Source of the DNA: an uncultured Bacilli bacterium
GTDB taxonomy: Bacteria; Bacillota_I; Bacilli_A; RF39; UBA660
Assembly: GCA_947632565.1 (NCBI GenBank)
Contig: CANRPT010000008.1
Span: forward strand, 1-40,962
DNA length: 40,962 nucleotides
Direction: 5' to 3'
The notes beneath the pieces were generated by a model. That model was not told where the DNA came from and made no database searches. It saw nothing but the letters and a program-made list of their open reading frames with translations. The translations under genes were made by a program, and so were the position numbers. Positions 15,997 through 23,659 of the stretch are shown here, piece by piece. The number at the start of each line of letters is the position of its first letter. Position 1 is the stretch's first letter.

Positions 15997-17982
15997 CTAT
16001 TTTCCACTAAATCTATCGTTTTGTTCGTTTCTAGCATTTTCACGTTTAGCAGTAGCAATTTGAACAGATAAATCATCAATTTTTCCGTTAACAGAATCTC
16101 TATTAGTAACTTTTAAGCCAATTGCTTCAGCTTCCGCTATATTGGCAGCTAAAATCTTATCTCCACTGAATATTACATTTCCATTACTATCTTTTACTTC
16201 GCCAAATCCTCTACTAATATAGTCATCTTCGTTTCCCTTCAAGATTAATCCCTGGAATCTTTCAGCATCTTCCATAGTAATTTCTTTAAGTCCTTCGGAA
16301 GTCATAATATTAAAGGATGCTTGACCTGCCGCTGCTGCTGCATTTTTACGTGCCATAAAATCTTTATAATTAATAGAACCTGTAACTCCTTCTCCATAAA
16401 CGTCTTCCATTAAAGCATTGCCATTCTTATCTAATAAGAAAGCTTGAGTCCAGTTTTGCTTAACCATTTCTCCACTCATACGGGATTTAATTGTTTCAAG
16501 AGCACTCTTTTGGGCTTCTAATCCTGCAATATTTCTTTTTCCTGCTGCTGCTGCTGTTTCACCAGCAAATAATCCAGTTAAGGTAGATCCAGTTCTACCA
16601 AAGAAAGTAGAACCTGCTGCTCCTGCAGCTAGTGCCCTAGAATTATATTTTGCCATAGCATCCGTTGATGCCTTTAAAAAATCACCTTTAGCACTAGAGG
16701 CTGCATGAGCTCCAGCAATTCCTGCACCTAATCCTCCAAATAATCCGGCACCAACATTTTTTGCTGTATTAAGAAATCCATGTTTTTTTCCTAATGTCTC
16801 ATCAGCAGCTCTACTAGCTTTATACCCTGCAGCAACTCCTCCAGCAATTCCTAATCCTGCCGCAGCCATACCTAGCATTTTTCCAAAAGAACTAGTATTT
16901 TGTAATCCTAAAGCATCACAGATAAATTTAGGCATCTCCATAGCAAAGAATAATAAAGCTACAATAGTAAAAATCAAGACAATAATTGCTATAAGTGGAT
17001 TTGTCGGTGTAAATCCTCCAAATAAATCTGTCCAAACATCAGTGCTTAGTAACATTTGAATAATAAAAACAACTAAATATACAATTCCTAAGTTAATAAA
17101 CAAACTCAACCAAGTGGAAGTTAGCATCTTTACCCATTTGGAAAATGCCCCATCCTTTGATGATTTAGGATCCACATAACTAAGAATAGCAATAGGTGCA
17201 ATTGCTCTTAGAATCAATAATTTAAAAGAACGAATTGCAACATCAATATTAATACCAATCATCACAATTAACATAATTGCACCTACTACTGCAGAAACAA
17301 TAGGAGTATAATCATATGCATAAATATCTGGGTTTGGTAAACATTTTGTATTCACTTCATTAAGAGCATCATCCATCGATGCAAAAGGATTATCTGCCAA
17401 AGTAGGAGTATCAGTAGAAGTACTTCCTGCAACACAATCTTCTGAATTTCGAAGAAAAGCTCGATAAACACTTACTGCTATATTATCTCCTAGTTTACTA
17501 ATATCCATCGTGGTAGAAGCAGCATTGACATCATCCTCTTTTTCTGTAAAAAAATCTCCTGCTGTTGCCTCTCCAATGATTACTCTTGGTAATACTGGTA
17601 GTAAACGATTTTGCAAATCAGTCATTACTGTAAAAAGTAAAGGTAACCCAAGAAACATTAATAATACGGTTACTATTCTAGTTGCTAATTTACCAACCCC
17701 TTGTTCTTTATCATTTACTTTATCAGGATTTACTAAATAACTCATAAAAGAGATTGTTATTTTAAAAAGCATAAAAATTCCTAAAATAACATAAATTCTA
17801 GTTTGCATCTCTTCATAGAGCTTACTCATTTGAAAATTTGCTAAGTGGAATACAGTTTGAAATGCAATTCCTAATAAAAAGTACACAATTCCATCAAGCA
17901 TTGATAAAAAGGAACGAATTGCATCATTGATAATTGATGTTTTATTCCAAAACAGAAGAAAAGATAAACCACCAAAATTCAT
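15997..17982 (-). CDS. VirB6/TrbL-like polytopic T4SS channel protein
   Basis: The start is set at the ATG at 17982, which overlaps the previous stop as TAATG and follows GGAGG; an upstream in-frame ATG is less likely. The 661-residue product has about six to eight membrane segments in residues 15-375. These include a central LLILRAIAPIAILSYVDP loop between long hydrophobic helices, a feature of VirB6/TrbL/TcpH-type channel subunits. The C-terminal 280 residues are Ala/Gly-rich and helical, and probably cytoplasmic. In conjugation systems this protein lines the inner-membrane channel. It sits between the pilin-fusion gene and the PrgI-like gene. Confidence 0.85.
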   Translation of the reverse strand: MNFGGLSFLLFWNKTSIINDAIRSFLSMLDGIVYFLLGIAFQTVFHLANFQMSKLYEEMQTRIYVILGIFMLFKITISFMSYLVNPDKVNDKEQGVGKLATRIVTVLLMFLGLPLLFTVMTDLQNRLLPVLPRVIIGEATAGDFFTEKEDDVNAASTTMDISKLGDNIAVSVYRAFLRNSEDCVAGSTSTDTPTLADNPFASMDDALNEVNTKCLPNPDIYAYDYTPIVSAVVGAIMLIVMIGINIDVAIRSFKLLILRAIAPIAILSYVDPKSSKDGAFSKWVKMLTSTWLSLFINLGIVYLVVFIIQMLLSTDVWTDLFGGFTPTNPLIAIIVLIFTIVALLFFAMEMPKFICDALGLQNTSSFGKMLGMAAAGLGIAGGVAAGYKASRAADETLGKKHGFLNTAKNVGAGLFGGLGAGIAGAHAASSAKGDFLKASTDAMAKYNSRALAAGAAGSTFFGRTGSTLTGLFAGETAAAAGKRNIAGLEAQKSALETIKSRMSGEMVKQNWTQAFLLDKNGNALMEDVYGEGVTGSINYKDFMARKNAAAAAGQASFNIMTSEGLKEITMEDAERFQGLILKGNEDDYISRGFGEVKDSNGNVIFSGDKILAANIAEAEAIGLKVTNRDSVNGKIDDLSVQIATAKRENARNEQNDRFSGK

Positions 17983-19388
17983 TACTTTACGCCTCCAATT
18001 CCACAAGCACTAATATTACTAACTGATAAATCATTAAATACATTTAATATATATATTAAGATGGTTGGAATGAAAAATATTATTACAGCAATAATACATC
18101 TAGTTGTAAATTTTTTTATTGCTTTTTGTAAAGCATCTTTATCATCTTGTAATACCGCTTGTCCAAAATCTAAACTTCCCAAAACAATCACAATAATAGG
18201 TACTGCAATTCTAATCCATCCAAATATTTTATCCAAATAATCGATTAAATCCTTTCCTATAATTCCATCACAATTAACATTTACTTCTCCACCAAGATTC
18301 ATGTCAACATCAATCTTAAAATTATTCATACGATTGAGATAATCATTTATCCATTCATTTATTTCTTTATTTTTTTCCTGCAATTCTGTTAATAATTGCT
18401 CCTGTTCTTCACTAAAAGTAATTCTCTTAGATGCTTCAACCATATGATTTTCAAAATTTAAACTATATTGGCTAAATAATTTACCATCCTCTGCTTTTTT
18501 TTGTACAAATTCATCCATTGTTTTCTTTAAGTCATTATTGCAAAGATTAATATCAAATTGTTCCTGTTCTATTTCATTTTTTAAATCCATTAATGCATCA
18601 TCATTTTGTTTAAATTTTTCATTTAAATTACTAATATATTCTTGGCCTTTTTTTTCTATATCAGTTAAATTTTCCTGTGTTATTCCAGTAGAAGATAATA
18701 TATTTAAAAGTTCTAAATCACTATCTACATTATAAGAATTCATAATATTTTGTAATTGATTTAATTTTTCATTACATACTGTAGAATAATCATTCCCTAT
18801 AGTACCAGTTATTCCATATTCTTTTATGGTCTCTAATCTTTTTGAAACACCATCTTTATTTATAGTTGGAAAATCAGTAGTAATTCTATTAGGAGTATAT
18901 ATTCCTAAAGACCCAGAAAATGAAAGGGCAAATTTACCAGGCTGTTCTACAAAATATAATTCCTTGCATGATAAACTACCTGTATCATCTACTAAATAAT
19001 CATATAAATCGCTTCCCAAATAAATATACTGTGCTACATCAAATACACCAGCATCATACCACTCAAAACTTTCCACAGAATTAGGAATAGCAGTTTTTAG
19101 AGAACCATCTGGATATAAAAACTTAAGGGATTTCGTAGAAGAGTCATTTAATAAAATATAACTGCTATTACTATAACGATTGCTTATACTATCATTTTCA
19201 GTTCGTAAAACATTTCCGGTATTGTAAACACAGTATTGCATATTACTATATTGATCAGGAATATTATCATAATTAACTCCTGGCCAATTTTTATCAGCAG
19301 CATATACGTTTATATCACTTTTTCCATAACATAACATTAAAGTAATCAAAAATAAAAATAATAAACCTCTATGTTTCCTATTTTTCAT
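17982..19388 (-). CDS. Secreted ectodomain fused to a VirB2-like pilin domain
   Basis: A 468-residue protein with a signal peptide (hydrophobic residues 8-22, cleavage likely near YAA-D). The ectodomain has about five Cys residues at 30-200, followed by a long Glu/Lys/Asn-rich coiled-coil-like region at about 230-365. The last 87 residues (from about 382) have two membrane segments with a VLGSLDFGQAVLQDDKDALQ hinge. This closely parallels VMGSIDLGKAVLSSDDKEI in the separate pilin-like protein at 19484-19825, so the end is a VirB2/TrbC-type pilin domain. The combination suggests a pilus-tip or surface-displayed pilin. It leads the T4SS operon, with AAGGAG before the ATG. Confidence 0.82.
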   Translation of the reverse strand: MKNRKHRGLLFLFLITLMLCYGKSDINVYAADKNWPGVNYDNIPDQYSNMQYCVYNTGNVLRTENDSISNRYSNSSYILLNDSSTKSLKFLYPDGSLKTAIPNSVESFEWYDAGVFDVAQYIYLGSDLYDYLVDDTGSLSCKELYFVEQPGKFALSFSGSLGIYTPNRITTDFPTINKDGVSKRLETIKEYGITGTIGNDYSTVCNEKLNQLQNIMNSYNVDSDLELLNILSSTGITQENLTDIEKKGQEYISNLNEKFKQNDDALMDLKNEIEQEQFDINLCNNDLKKTMDEFVQKKAEDGKLFSQYSLNFENHMVEASKRITFSEEQEQLLTELQEKNKEINEWINDYLNRMNNFKIDVDMNLGGEVNVNCDGIIGKDLIDYLDKIFGWIRIAVPIIVIVLGSLDFGQAVLQDDKDALQKAIKKFTTRCIIAVIIFFIPTILIYILNVFNDLSVSNISACGIGGVK

Positions 19389-19420
19389 AAAACCACTCCT
19401 TGCGATATATACACAAACTC

Positions 19421-19435
19421 ATTATAATTATAACA
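19421..19435 (-). promoter_or_regulatory. Extended -10 promoter of the T4SS operon
   Basis: TGTTATAAT followed by a second overlapping TATAAT on the minus strand, about 35 bases before the ATG at 19388 and just after a strong terminator. Confidence 0.6.
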
Positions 19436-19473
19436 CAAAAAAAATAATAGCAAAATATTATTTTGCTATTATT
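19436..19473 (-). terminator. Strong terminator after the VirB2-like pilin gene
   Basis: Perfect 14-bp minus-strand stem, AATAATAGCAAAAT and ATTTTGCTATTATT with a 3-base loop, followed by eight T residues. It isolates the pilin gene from the T4SS operon behind it. Confidence 0.92.
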
Positions 19474-19483
19474 TCAAATTTAA

Positions 19484-19825
19484 TTATTTTTTATCATATT
19501 CTTCATTCCAACAAGCTCTCCAATCGTTGGCACCAAAAGTATCTGCATCATTATCACCTTTTGCAAATAGTCCCATTAATAGAGTTACAATTGTTGTAAC
19601 AAAGAATACTGCTACAGCAGCAATTGCTCTTTTAACTAATTTACTAGTAGCTCCTTTAATTTCCTTATCATCACTAGATAAAACAGCTTTTCCTAAGTCA
19701 ATAGAACCCATTACAATTAAAATAATTGGAATTCCAATTTGAATAATTGGTAAAATACCATGTTTTAAAAAGGAAATAAGTGGTTTTAAATTTGGATCAC
19801 AAGCTAAAATTTGCACTAAATTCAT
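19484..19825 (-). CDS. VirB2/TrbC-like pilin-domain protein
   Basis: A 113-residue protein with two membrane segments (about residues 24-42 and 67-88) joined by a short charged hinge, GSIDLGKAVLSSDDKEI. This is the layout of VirB2/TrbC-type pilins of Gram-positive and mollicute conjugation systems. The C-terminus is acidic, with a single Cys105 (Cys9 is near the N-terminus). It has its own near-consensus promoter and an unusually strong terminator, so it is a high-output monocistronic gene, as expected for a major structural subunit. AAGGAGG precedes the ATG. Confidence 0.82.
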   Translation of the reverse strand: MNLVQILACDPNLKPLISFLKHGILPIIQIGIPIILIVMGSIDLGKAVLSSDDKEIKGATSKLVKRAIAAVAVFFVTTIVTLLMGLFAKGDNDADTFGANDWRACWNEEYDKK

Positions 19826-19852
19826 ATAAACTTCCTCCTTACATATATCTAA

Positions 19853-19881
19853 ATCATACCTTAAAGTTATAATTTAGTCAA
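19853..19881 (-). promoter_or_regulatory. Promoter of the VirB2-like pilin gene
   Basis: TTGACT (19881-19876) and TATGAT (19858-19853) are 17 bases apart on the minus strand. Confidence 0.8.
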
Positions 19882-19914
19882 TATAATGTTTTTTTGTTGA
19901 CAATATTTTACATA

Positions 19915-20889
19915 TTAATAGTTAAAAATTCCTACTTTGTTTAGTAAATCCTGAAGAATCTCTGTGTTATTTACTCTTTCATCCAGTGGTGGTAGTACCG
20001 CAAATACTTTTAAATTTGCCTCATATTCAAATTGTCTAATATCACTATCAGATAAAAGATTTTGATTCATAATCACCTTTTTACCAGCTAACTTTTCAAA
20101 AGCTTTTCTATCAATCCTCATTAACTTATTTAATTTAAGGGTAGAAGGCTCTACTAAATATAAAACATCTGTACAGATATCTGTTTCATCTGTTCTATTT
20201 AAATCAATTAAAATAACATTAACATCTTTTCTTCTTAGTAATTCATTCGCTAGATTATTTTTATCAATAGAAATCATTTCTTTATCATTGAAATAAACAA
20301 AATCTCTTTTATCTACTTCTATTGCTAAAACACTCTTTCCCATTTCTTTAATAGCATTTTTTAACATATATGTTAGCATGGTAGCTCCAGAATGCTCCGT
20401 TACATTTTTTATTCCCAAGATAAAAGTACTTGTTAAACCATAATTATTAATAATAGAAGTAGCACCTTTATTACTATCAGAATTACTAGCTGGAGCCTGT
20501 GGAACTTCTTCAATTTGATGCAAATGAGCTACATCACGATAAGTATTTGGGTTTGTTAATAAATAATTCACTCCATCTAAATTAGTTGTAAAATTATAAA
20601 TGCCCATAGAAATTAATCTCGATAAAAATTTAGGTGCTAAACATTCCGGAACATCTGGTAGCAACACAATAATCTTTTTTACATCTAAAGACATAGATAA
20701 TTTCTGTAAATTCTTTGCATCTTTATAGTCTTTTAAAGCAGTAAGATCTAAAATCATTCTACCAAAAAAGAAGTTTGAAAACATTTGAACTAATTCATCC
20801 GCTTCAAACACCCCATGAATCGATTTAATAATTTCTATATCTAATTTTGATAATTCATCTTGTCTTTCATTTGATATAATAACGTTCAT
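19915..20889 (-). CDS. tadZ: TadZ/CpaE-like atypical ATPase
   Basis: The ATG at 20889 follows AAAGGAGTGG, giving 324 residues. The N-terminal half (to about 125) has a receiver-like alternating pattern (GRMILDLTAL, KKIIVLLPDVPE). The second half resembles a ParA/MinD-type ATPase: GIKNVTEHSGATMLTYMLKN replaces the usual GGxGKT loop, followed by SVLAIEVDKRDF and VNVILIDLN. The P-loop lysine is missing at its normal place, which is known for some TadZ proteins. TadZ localises the Tad machinery to a cell pole or site. It follows the TadE-like gene and is the last gene of the pilin operon. Confidence 0.78.
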   Translation of the reverse strand: MNVIISNERQDELSKLDIEIIKSIHGVFEADELVQMFSNFFFGRMILDLTALKDYKDAKNLQKLSMSLDVKKIIVLLPDVPECLAPKFLSRLISMGIYNFTTNLDGVNYLLTNPNTYRDVAHLHQIEEVPQAPASNSDSNKGATSIINNYGLTSTFILGIKNVTEHSGATMLTYMLKNAIKEMGKSVLAIEVDKRDFVYFNDKEMISIDKNNLANELLRRKDVNVILIDLNRTDETDICTDVLYLVEPSTLKLNKLMRIDRKAFEKLAGKKVIMNQNLLSDSDIRQFEYEANLKVFAVLPPLDERVNNTEILQDLLNKVGIFNY

Positions 20890-20903
20890 TGTTTTCCACT
20901 CCT

Positions 20904-21422
20904 TTACTTGCAATATTGATCTGCTCTTAAAATAAATTCTCCACTACTACTATGCAAATATGGGGTTTCTCTTGTATAAATTAAAGAAGTTTCCCCTGTT
21001 ACTGTAAATAATCCAGCCGTAAATGGTAATAAATTATTAATAACAGGAATATTAATATCTACAAAAGTATAGATTGTATAATAAGCAGCAATCTCTTCTC
21101 CATCACGAAGCCCATACTTATCAGAAGTAGCTACCTCATAACAGAAAGTACCTGTATCTGTCCTACAAGTATTTAATTGATTTCTTGCACACCATTCGGT
21201 AAACTTATCATTCTGATGATAATTAACTTTCTGCATATATTGAGAAATATCTTCAACGGCTGATTCTGTTAATCCCTCATTCTTCTGAATAATACTTCGA
21301 ATTTCATTTTTTACACGAAATGCTTTTGTATAGTTTACATTCCATGCTAAATATCCATTTAATATTAATAAAAATATGATAATAAACTCTAGGGAAAACA
21401 CTCCACCAATTGCTTCTTTCAT
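20904..21422 (-). CDS. TadE-like pseudopilin
   Basis: A 172-residue protein. Its start, MKEAIGGVFSLEF, looks like a short class-III prepilin leader: cleavage after Gly7 would give V-F-S-L-E with Glu at +5. A hydrophobic helix (residues 10-26) follows. The mature part has Cys78, Cys86, Cys94 and a Cys near the end, and alternates strands, as in TadE/TadF minor pilins. The N-terminal MKEA-x-G is shared with the small pilin encoded just upstream. A prepilin peptidase gene is not in this window. Confidence 0.75.
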   Translation of the reverse strand: MKEAIGGVFSLEFIIIFLLILNGYLAWNVNYTKAFRVKNEIRSIIQKNEGLTESAVEDISQYMQKVNYHQNDKFTEWCARNQLNTCRTDTGTFCYEVATSDKYGLRDGEEIAAYYTIYTFVDINIPVINNLLPFTAGLFTVTGETSLIYTRETPYLHSSSGEFILRADQYCK

Positions 21423-21455
21423 CCAATCACCACTTTTTTATTCTAAGCTCTCTTT

Positions 21456-21629
21456 TTAATCACAATTTCCATCATTATTATTGTCTACACAAGTTTGTCC
21501 AATTGTACCCCATTGGTCTGTAATTACTTTTTGAATCTGTGGCCACATAAACCAGAAAAAGGCAATAATTGCTCCGATAGCGATAATTGTTACAACTGTC
21601 ATATTCATTTCTCCTGTTGCTTCTTTCAT
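21456..21629 (-). CDS. Flp-like small pilin (57 aa)
   Basis: A short gene preceded by GGAGGAG, whose product starts MKEATGEMNMTVVTIIAIGA. After the short charged leader comes a membrane helix (about residues 11-29), then WPQIQKVITDQWGTIGQ and a Cys-containing acidic end, NNNDGNCD. Size, single N-terminal helix and position before a TadE-like gene and tadZ all fit a Tad major pilin. The usual Glu at +5 after the leader Gly is not obvious here, since Glu7 directly follows Gly6, so processing is uncertain. It has its own promoter and so could be expressed highly. Confidence 0.8.
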   Translation of the reverse strand: MKEATGEMNMTVVTIIAIGAIIAFFWFMWPQIQKVITDQWGTIGQTCVDNNNDGNCD

Positions 21630-21660
21630 TGTTTCACTCCTCCTTTATTATTACATTTTT

Positions 21661-21669
21661 ATTATACCA
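21661..21669 (-). promoter_or_regulatory. Extended -10 promoter of the pilin operon
   Basis: TGGTATAAT on the minus strand, 32 bases before the pilin ATG. No clear -35. Confidence 0.6.
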
Positions 21670-21727
21670 TATTTTTAATGGATTACTATCTTTTTTTCAT
21701 CTTTTTACCTTTTTTTACAATTTTTGC

Positions 21728-21751
21728 AAAAAAAAGAAGAAGTTATTCTTC
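21728..21751 (-). terminator. Terminator after the PD-(D/E)XK nuclease gene
   Basis: Minus-strand GAAGAA-TAAC-TTCTTC followed by eight T residues; it contains the stop codon of the nuclease gene. Confidence 0.75.
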
Positions 21752-22690
21752 CATTTTCGCAATTTCTTTGATTTCTTTTAAAGATAATGAGGTATATTGA
21801 GAAATTTTTTGGAAAGAGACATGATCTTCAAGCATTTTTTTGACTAAATTAGTTTTTTCTTGTTTCATACCCTGTTTCATACCTTGTTTCATGCCTTGCT
21901 TCATACCCTGTTTTATACCTTGTTCCATGCCATATTCTTGTCCAACCTCATATCCTTCTTCACGTGCTAAATTATTACGATAGTTTTCTTCAATTAATTC
22001 ATACTCATAAGCCCTTACAATATCTCTTACTCTACTAAAACTGATAATATCCTTTGCTACTTTTTCCAAAATAACATCTCCTTTAGTTAACTCAATTAAT
22101 TCTTCTTCCTTTTCTAACAGTAAGATTAATAAAGCCTTTTCGAATCTACTTAACTTTTCTTTATTATAATACTTATTGTTAACAAAAGCTAGATTTAATT
22201 CTACTTTTATGATATTTTCTTCCCCCACATCTAAATTCTGATCCCATAGTTTCATTTTTACCATTAAACCACTTGTCAATCTTTTGGTTTTATTGATTGC
22301 GATTTGATATAATATCTCATCTAATTCTTTTTTCCCAGGTCTTGTATATTCTTGCCAAATCATTCCTGCAAAATGGGCTTGATTACGAATGAGTAATGCA
22401 TTAGTGATACTACTATTTGCTTCAATATTAATATCATATTTATCTACTTGGAAATATAAATCCATTCTACTAGCTTTCATTTCTATGTGATTTGGTGGTA
22501 ATTCGATATTTTTAAATTCTCCCTTTTCTATCTGTTCTTTTGATAAAGGCAAAATTTTTTCTAAGATTAAAGCTAAATAATCCTTATATCTAAGTAAAAT
22601 ATGTTTAAAGACAATATCTGTAATTCCTGGTAAAACTGTTTTATTTTTTAATAATTCTTCATATAGAGTTAATTCTTTAATATCTGTCAT
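21743..22690 (-). CDS. Rpn/PD-(D/E)XK nuclease-family protein
   Basis: A 315-residue protein of the Rpn-like PD-(D/E)XK nuclease (transposase-associated) family. An early FKHILLRYKD motif is followed by the core RMDLYFQVDKYDINIEAN, with Asp77 and Glu90. Asn92 replaces the Lys or Gln usually seen at the third position. The C-terminus carries six GMxQ units and then a helical end with a resolvase-like LKEIKEIAKMEE. Rpn proteins promote recombination in E. coli. The gene has its own promoter and terminator and separates the Tad motor genes from the pilin genes. It is probably an insertion rather than a machine part. Confidence 0.85.
   Translation of the reverse strand: MTDIKELTLYEELLKNKTVLPGITDIVFKHILLRYKDYLALILEKILPLSKEQIEKGEFKNIELPPNHIEMKASRMDLYFQVDKYDINIEANSSITNALLIRNQAHFAGMIWQEYTRPGKKELDEILYQIAINKTKRLTSGLMVKMKLWDQNLDVGEENIIKVELNLAFVNNKYYNKEKLSRFEKALLILLLEKEEELIELTKGDVILEKVAKDIISFSRVRDIVRAYEYELIEENYRNNLAREEGYEVGQEYGMEQGIKQGMKQGMKQGMKQGMKQEKTNLVKKMLEDHVSFQKISQYTSLSLKEIKEIAKMEE
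21861..21932. repeat. 12-bp tandem repeat (six units) inside the nuclease gene
   Basis: Six imperfect 12-base units of the form TGTTTCATACCT read on the plus strand; they encode GMxQ repeats on the minus strand. Repeat length preserves the frame, so unit number could vary between strains. Confidence 0.9.
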
Positions 22691-22731
22691 TTTTTCTCCT
22701 TATATTTCGCTAGTTATCGACAACTAAAGTC

Positions 22732-22740
22732 ACTATATCA
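22732..22740 (-). promoter_or_regulatory. Extended -10 promoter of the nuclease gene
   Basis: TGATATAGT on the minus strand, about 42 bases before the ATG. Confidence 0.5.
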
Positions 22741-22785
22741 GAAACAAAAAAGAAAGTAAAATGACTATTTTTCTGTTTTTAAAAT

Positions 22786-22843
22786 GGAAAAAAGAGCATT
22801 TTTCAAAATACGTTAATAAAATTTTGAAAAATTACTCTTCTTT
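22786..22843 (-). terminator. Large terminator hairpin ending the Tad motor operon
   Basis: A perfect 12-bp inverted repeat (ATTTTTCAAAAT and ATTTTGAAAAAT, 22798-22809 and 22821-22832) is extended outward by an AAGAG/CTCTT pairing. On the minus strand it is followed by a T-rich tract. It lies 30 bases beyond the tadC stop. Confidence 0.85.
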
Positions 22844-22873
22844 TTTCTTGAAAATAGAAAATAGGTACTTTTT

Positions 22874-23659
22874 TTATAAATTTGTAAACATATACATCAT
22901 TGCAAATAAAATTAAAACCATTACTCCACCACCAGTTGCAAATAGCATAATCATCGTTTGATTTTCCATATGTCCTAATCTTTCTTTATACTTCGTTTCT
23001 CTAGCTTTATTTTGTAGATTGGATACTGTTCTAGAAAACATTAATAATCGTTCTTGTTTCCCTTCTTGACTACCTAAACCCAAACGATATAAAAGTCTCA
23101 TCATTCTCATAGAGTCTCTAACTGGATATTGGTTTGCAAAATCCATATAAGGCTGAATACTAGAATCCCCTGCATCAATCTTTGCAATCATTTCTCTTAA
23201 TCCAGGTTTAAATACTTCTGGTGCATCATCAATACTCTTAGCTAAAGCAACAGGTACTGTATAATGCTGAATTAAAATTTCTAGTCCTTTTAAATAGTAC
23301 GGAAGCATGACATCAATATCATGTAGATGTTTTTTATAATAACTTTTTAAGGAATTATAATTTGATTTAAATACAAGATATCCTACTACGATAGACAACA
23401 CAATATTTAAAACATTTAATTCTGTCAAAAATAAGAATAAGAAAATTACGATTACGAAAAATCCTTGTTTTAATCTTTTTTGAAATAAAACTTCTGGATC
23501 CACCTTTTCTCCATATTTCGCTGCCACTAAAAAATCATAATCACTTTCTTTTAATAGATGAAATAAATCATGATTATCTTCAAAAAATTTTCTTCCACTA
23601 ATTACATTATTATAAAGTAACACACCAATAATGATAACTCCTGCAATAATGACTGGCAT
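22874..23659 (-). CDS. tadC: TadC-like platform protein (T2SF domain)
   Basis: A 261-residue inner-membrane protein with an N-terminal helix, a membrane pair at about 70-95, a cytoplasmic T2SF domain (about 115-230, with MLPYYLKGLEILIQHYTVP and a LYRLGLGSQEG segment) and a final membrane helix. TadB and TadC form the platform on which the TadA ATPase drives pilin polymerisation. The ATG overlaps the tadB stop (TAATG at 23657-23661), and the gene ends the operon before a large terminator. Confidence 0.85.
   Translation of the reverse strand: MPVIIAGVIIIGVLLYNNVISGRKFFEDNHDLFHLLKESDYDFLVAAKYGEKVDPEVLFQKRLKQGFFVIVIFLFLFLTELNVLNIVLSIVVGYLVFKSNYNSLKSYYKKHLHDIDVMLPYYLKGLEILIQHYTVPVALAKSIDDAPEVFKPGLREMIAKIDAGDSSIQPYMDFANQYPVRDSMRMMRLLYRLGLGSQEGKQERLLMFSRTVSNLQNKARETKYKERLGHMENQTMIMLFATGGGVMVLILFAMMYMFTNL

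Noticed and set aside
15795-16079. 94-residue minus-strand frame overlapping the PrgI-like gene
   Set aside because: It is out of frame with two recognisable T4SS genes it overlaps and has no domain features.
7548-19388. Integrative conjugative element
   Set aside because: No relaxase, integrase, oriT-like or attachment-site signals were found near the T4SS genes, and flanks are core genes. An element with distant parts cannot be fully excluded.
21861-21932. CRISPR-like tandem array
   Set aside because: The units are contiguous 12-mers without spacers and keep the reading frame of the nuclease gene.
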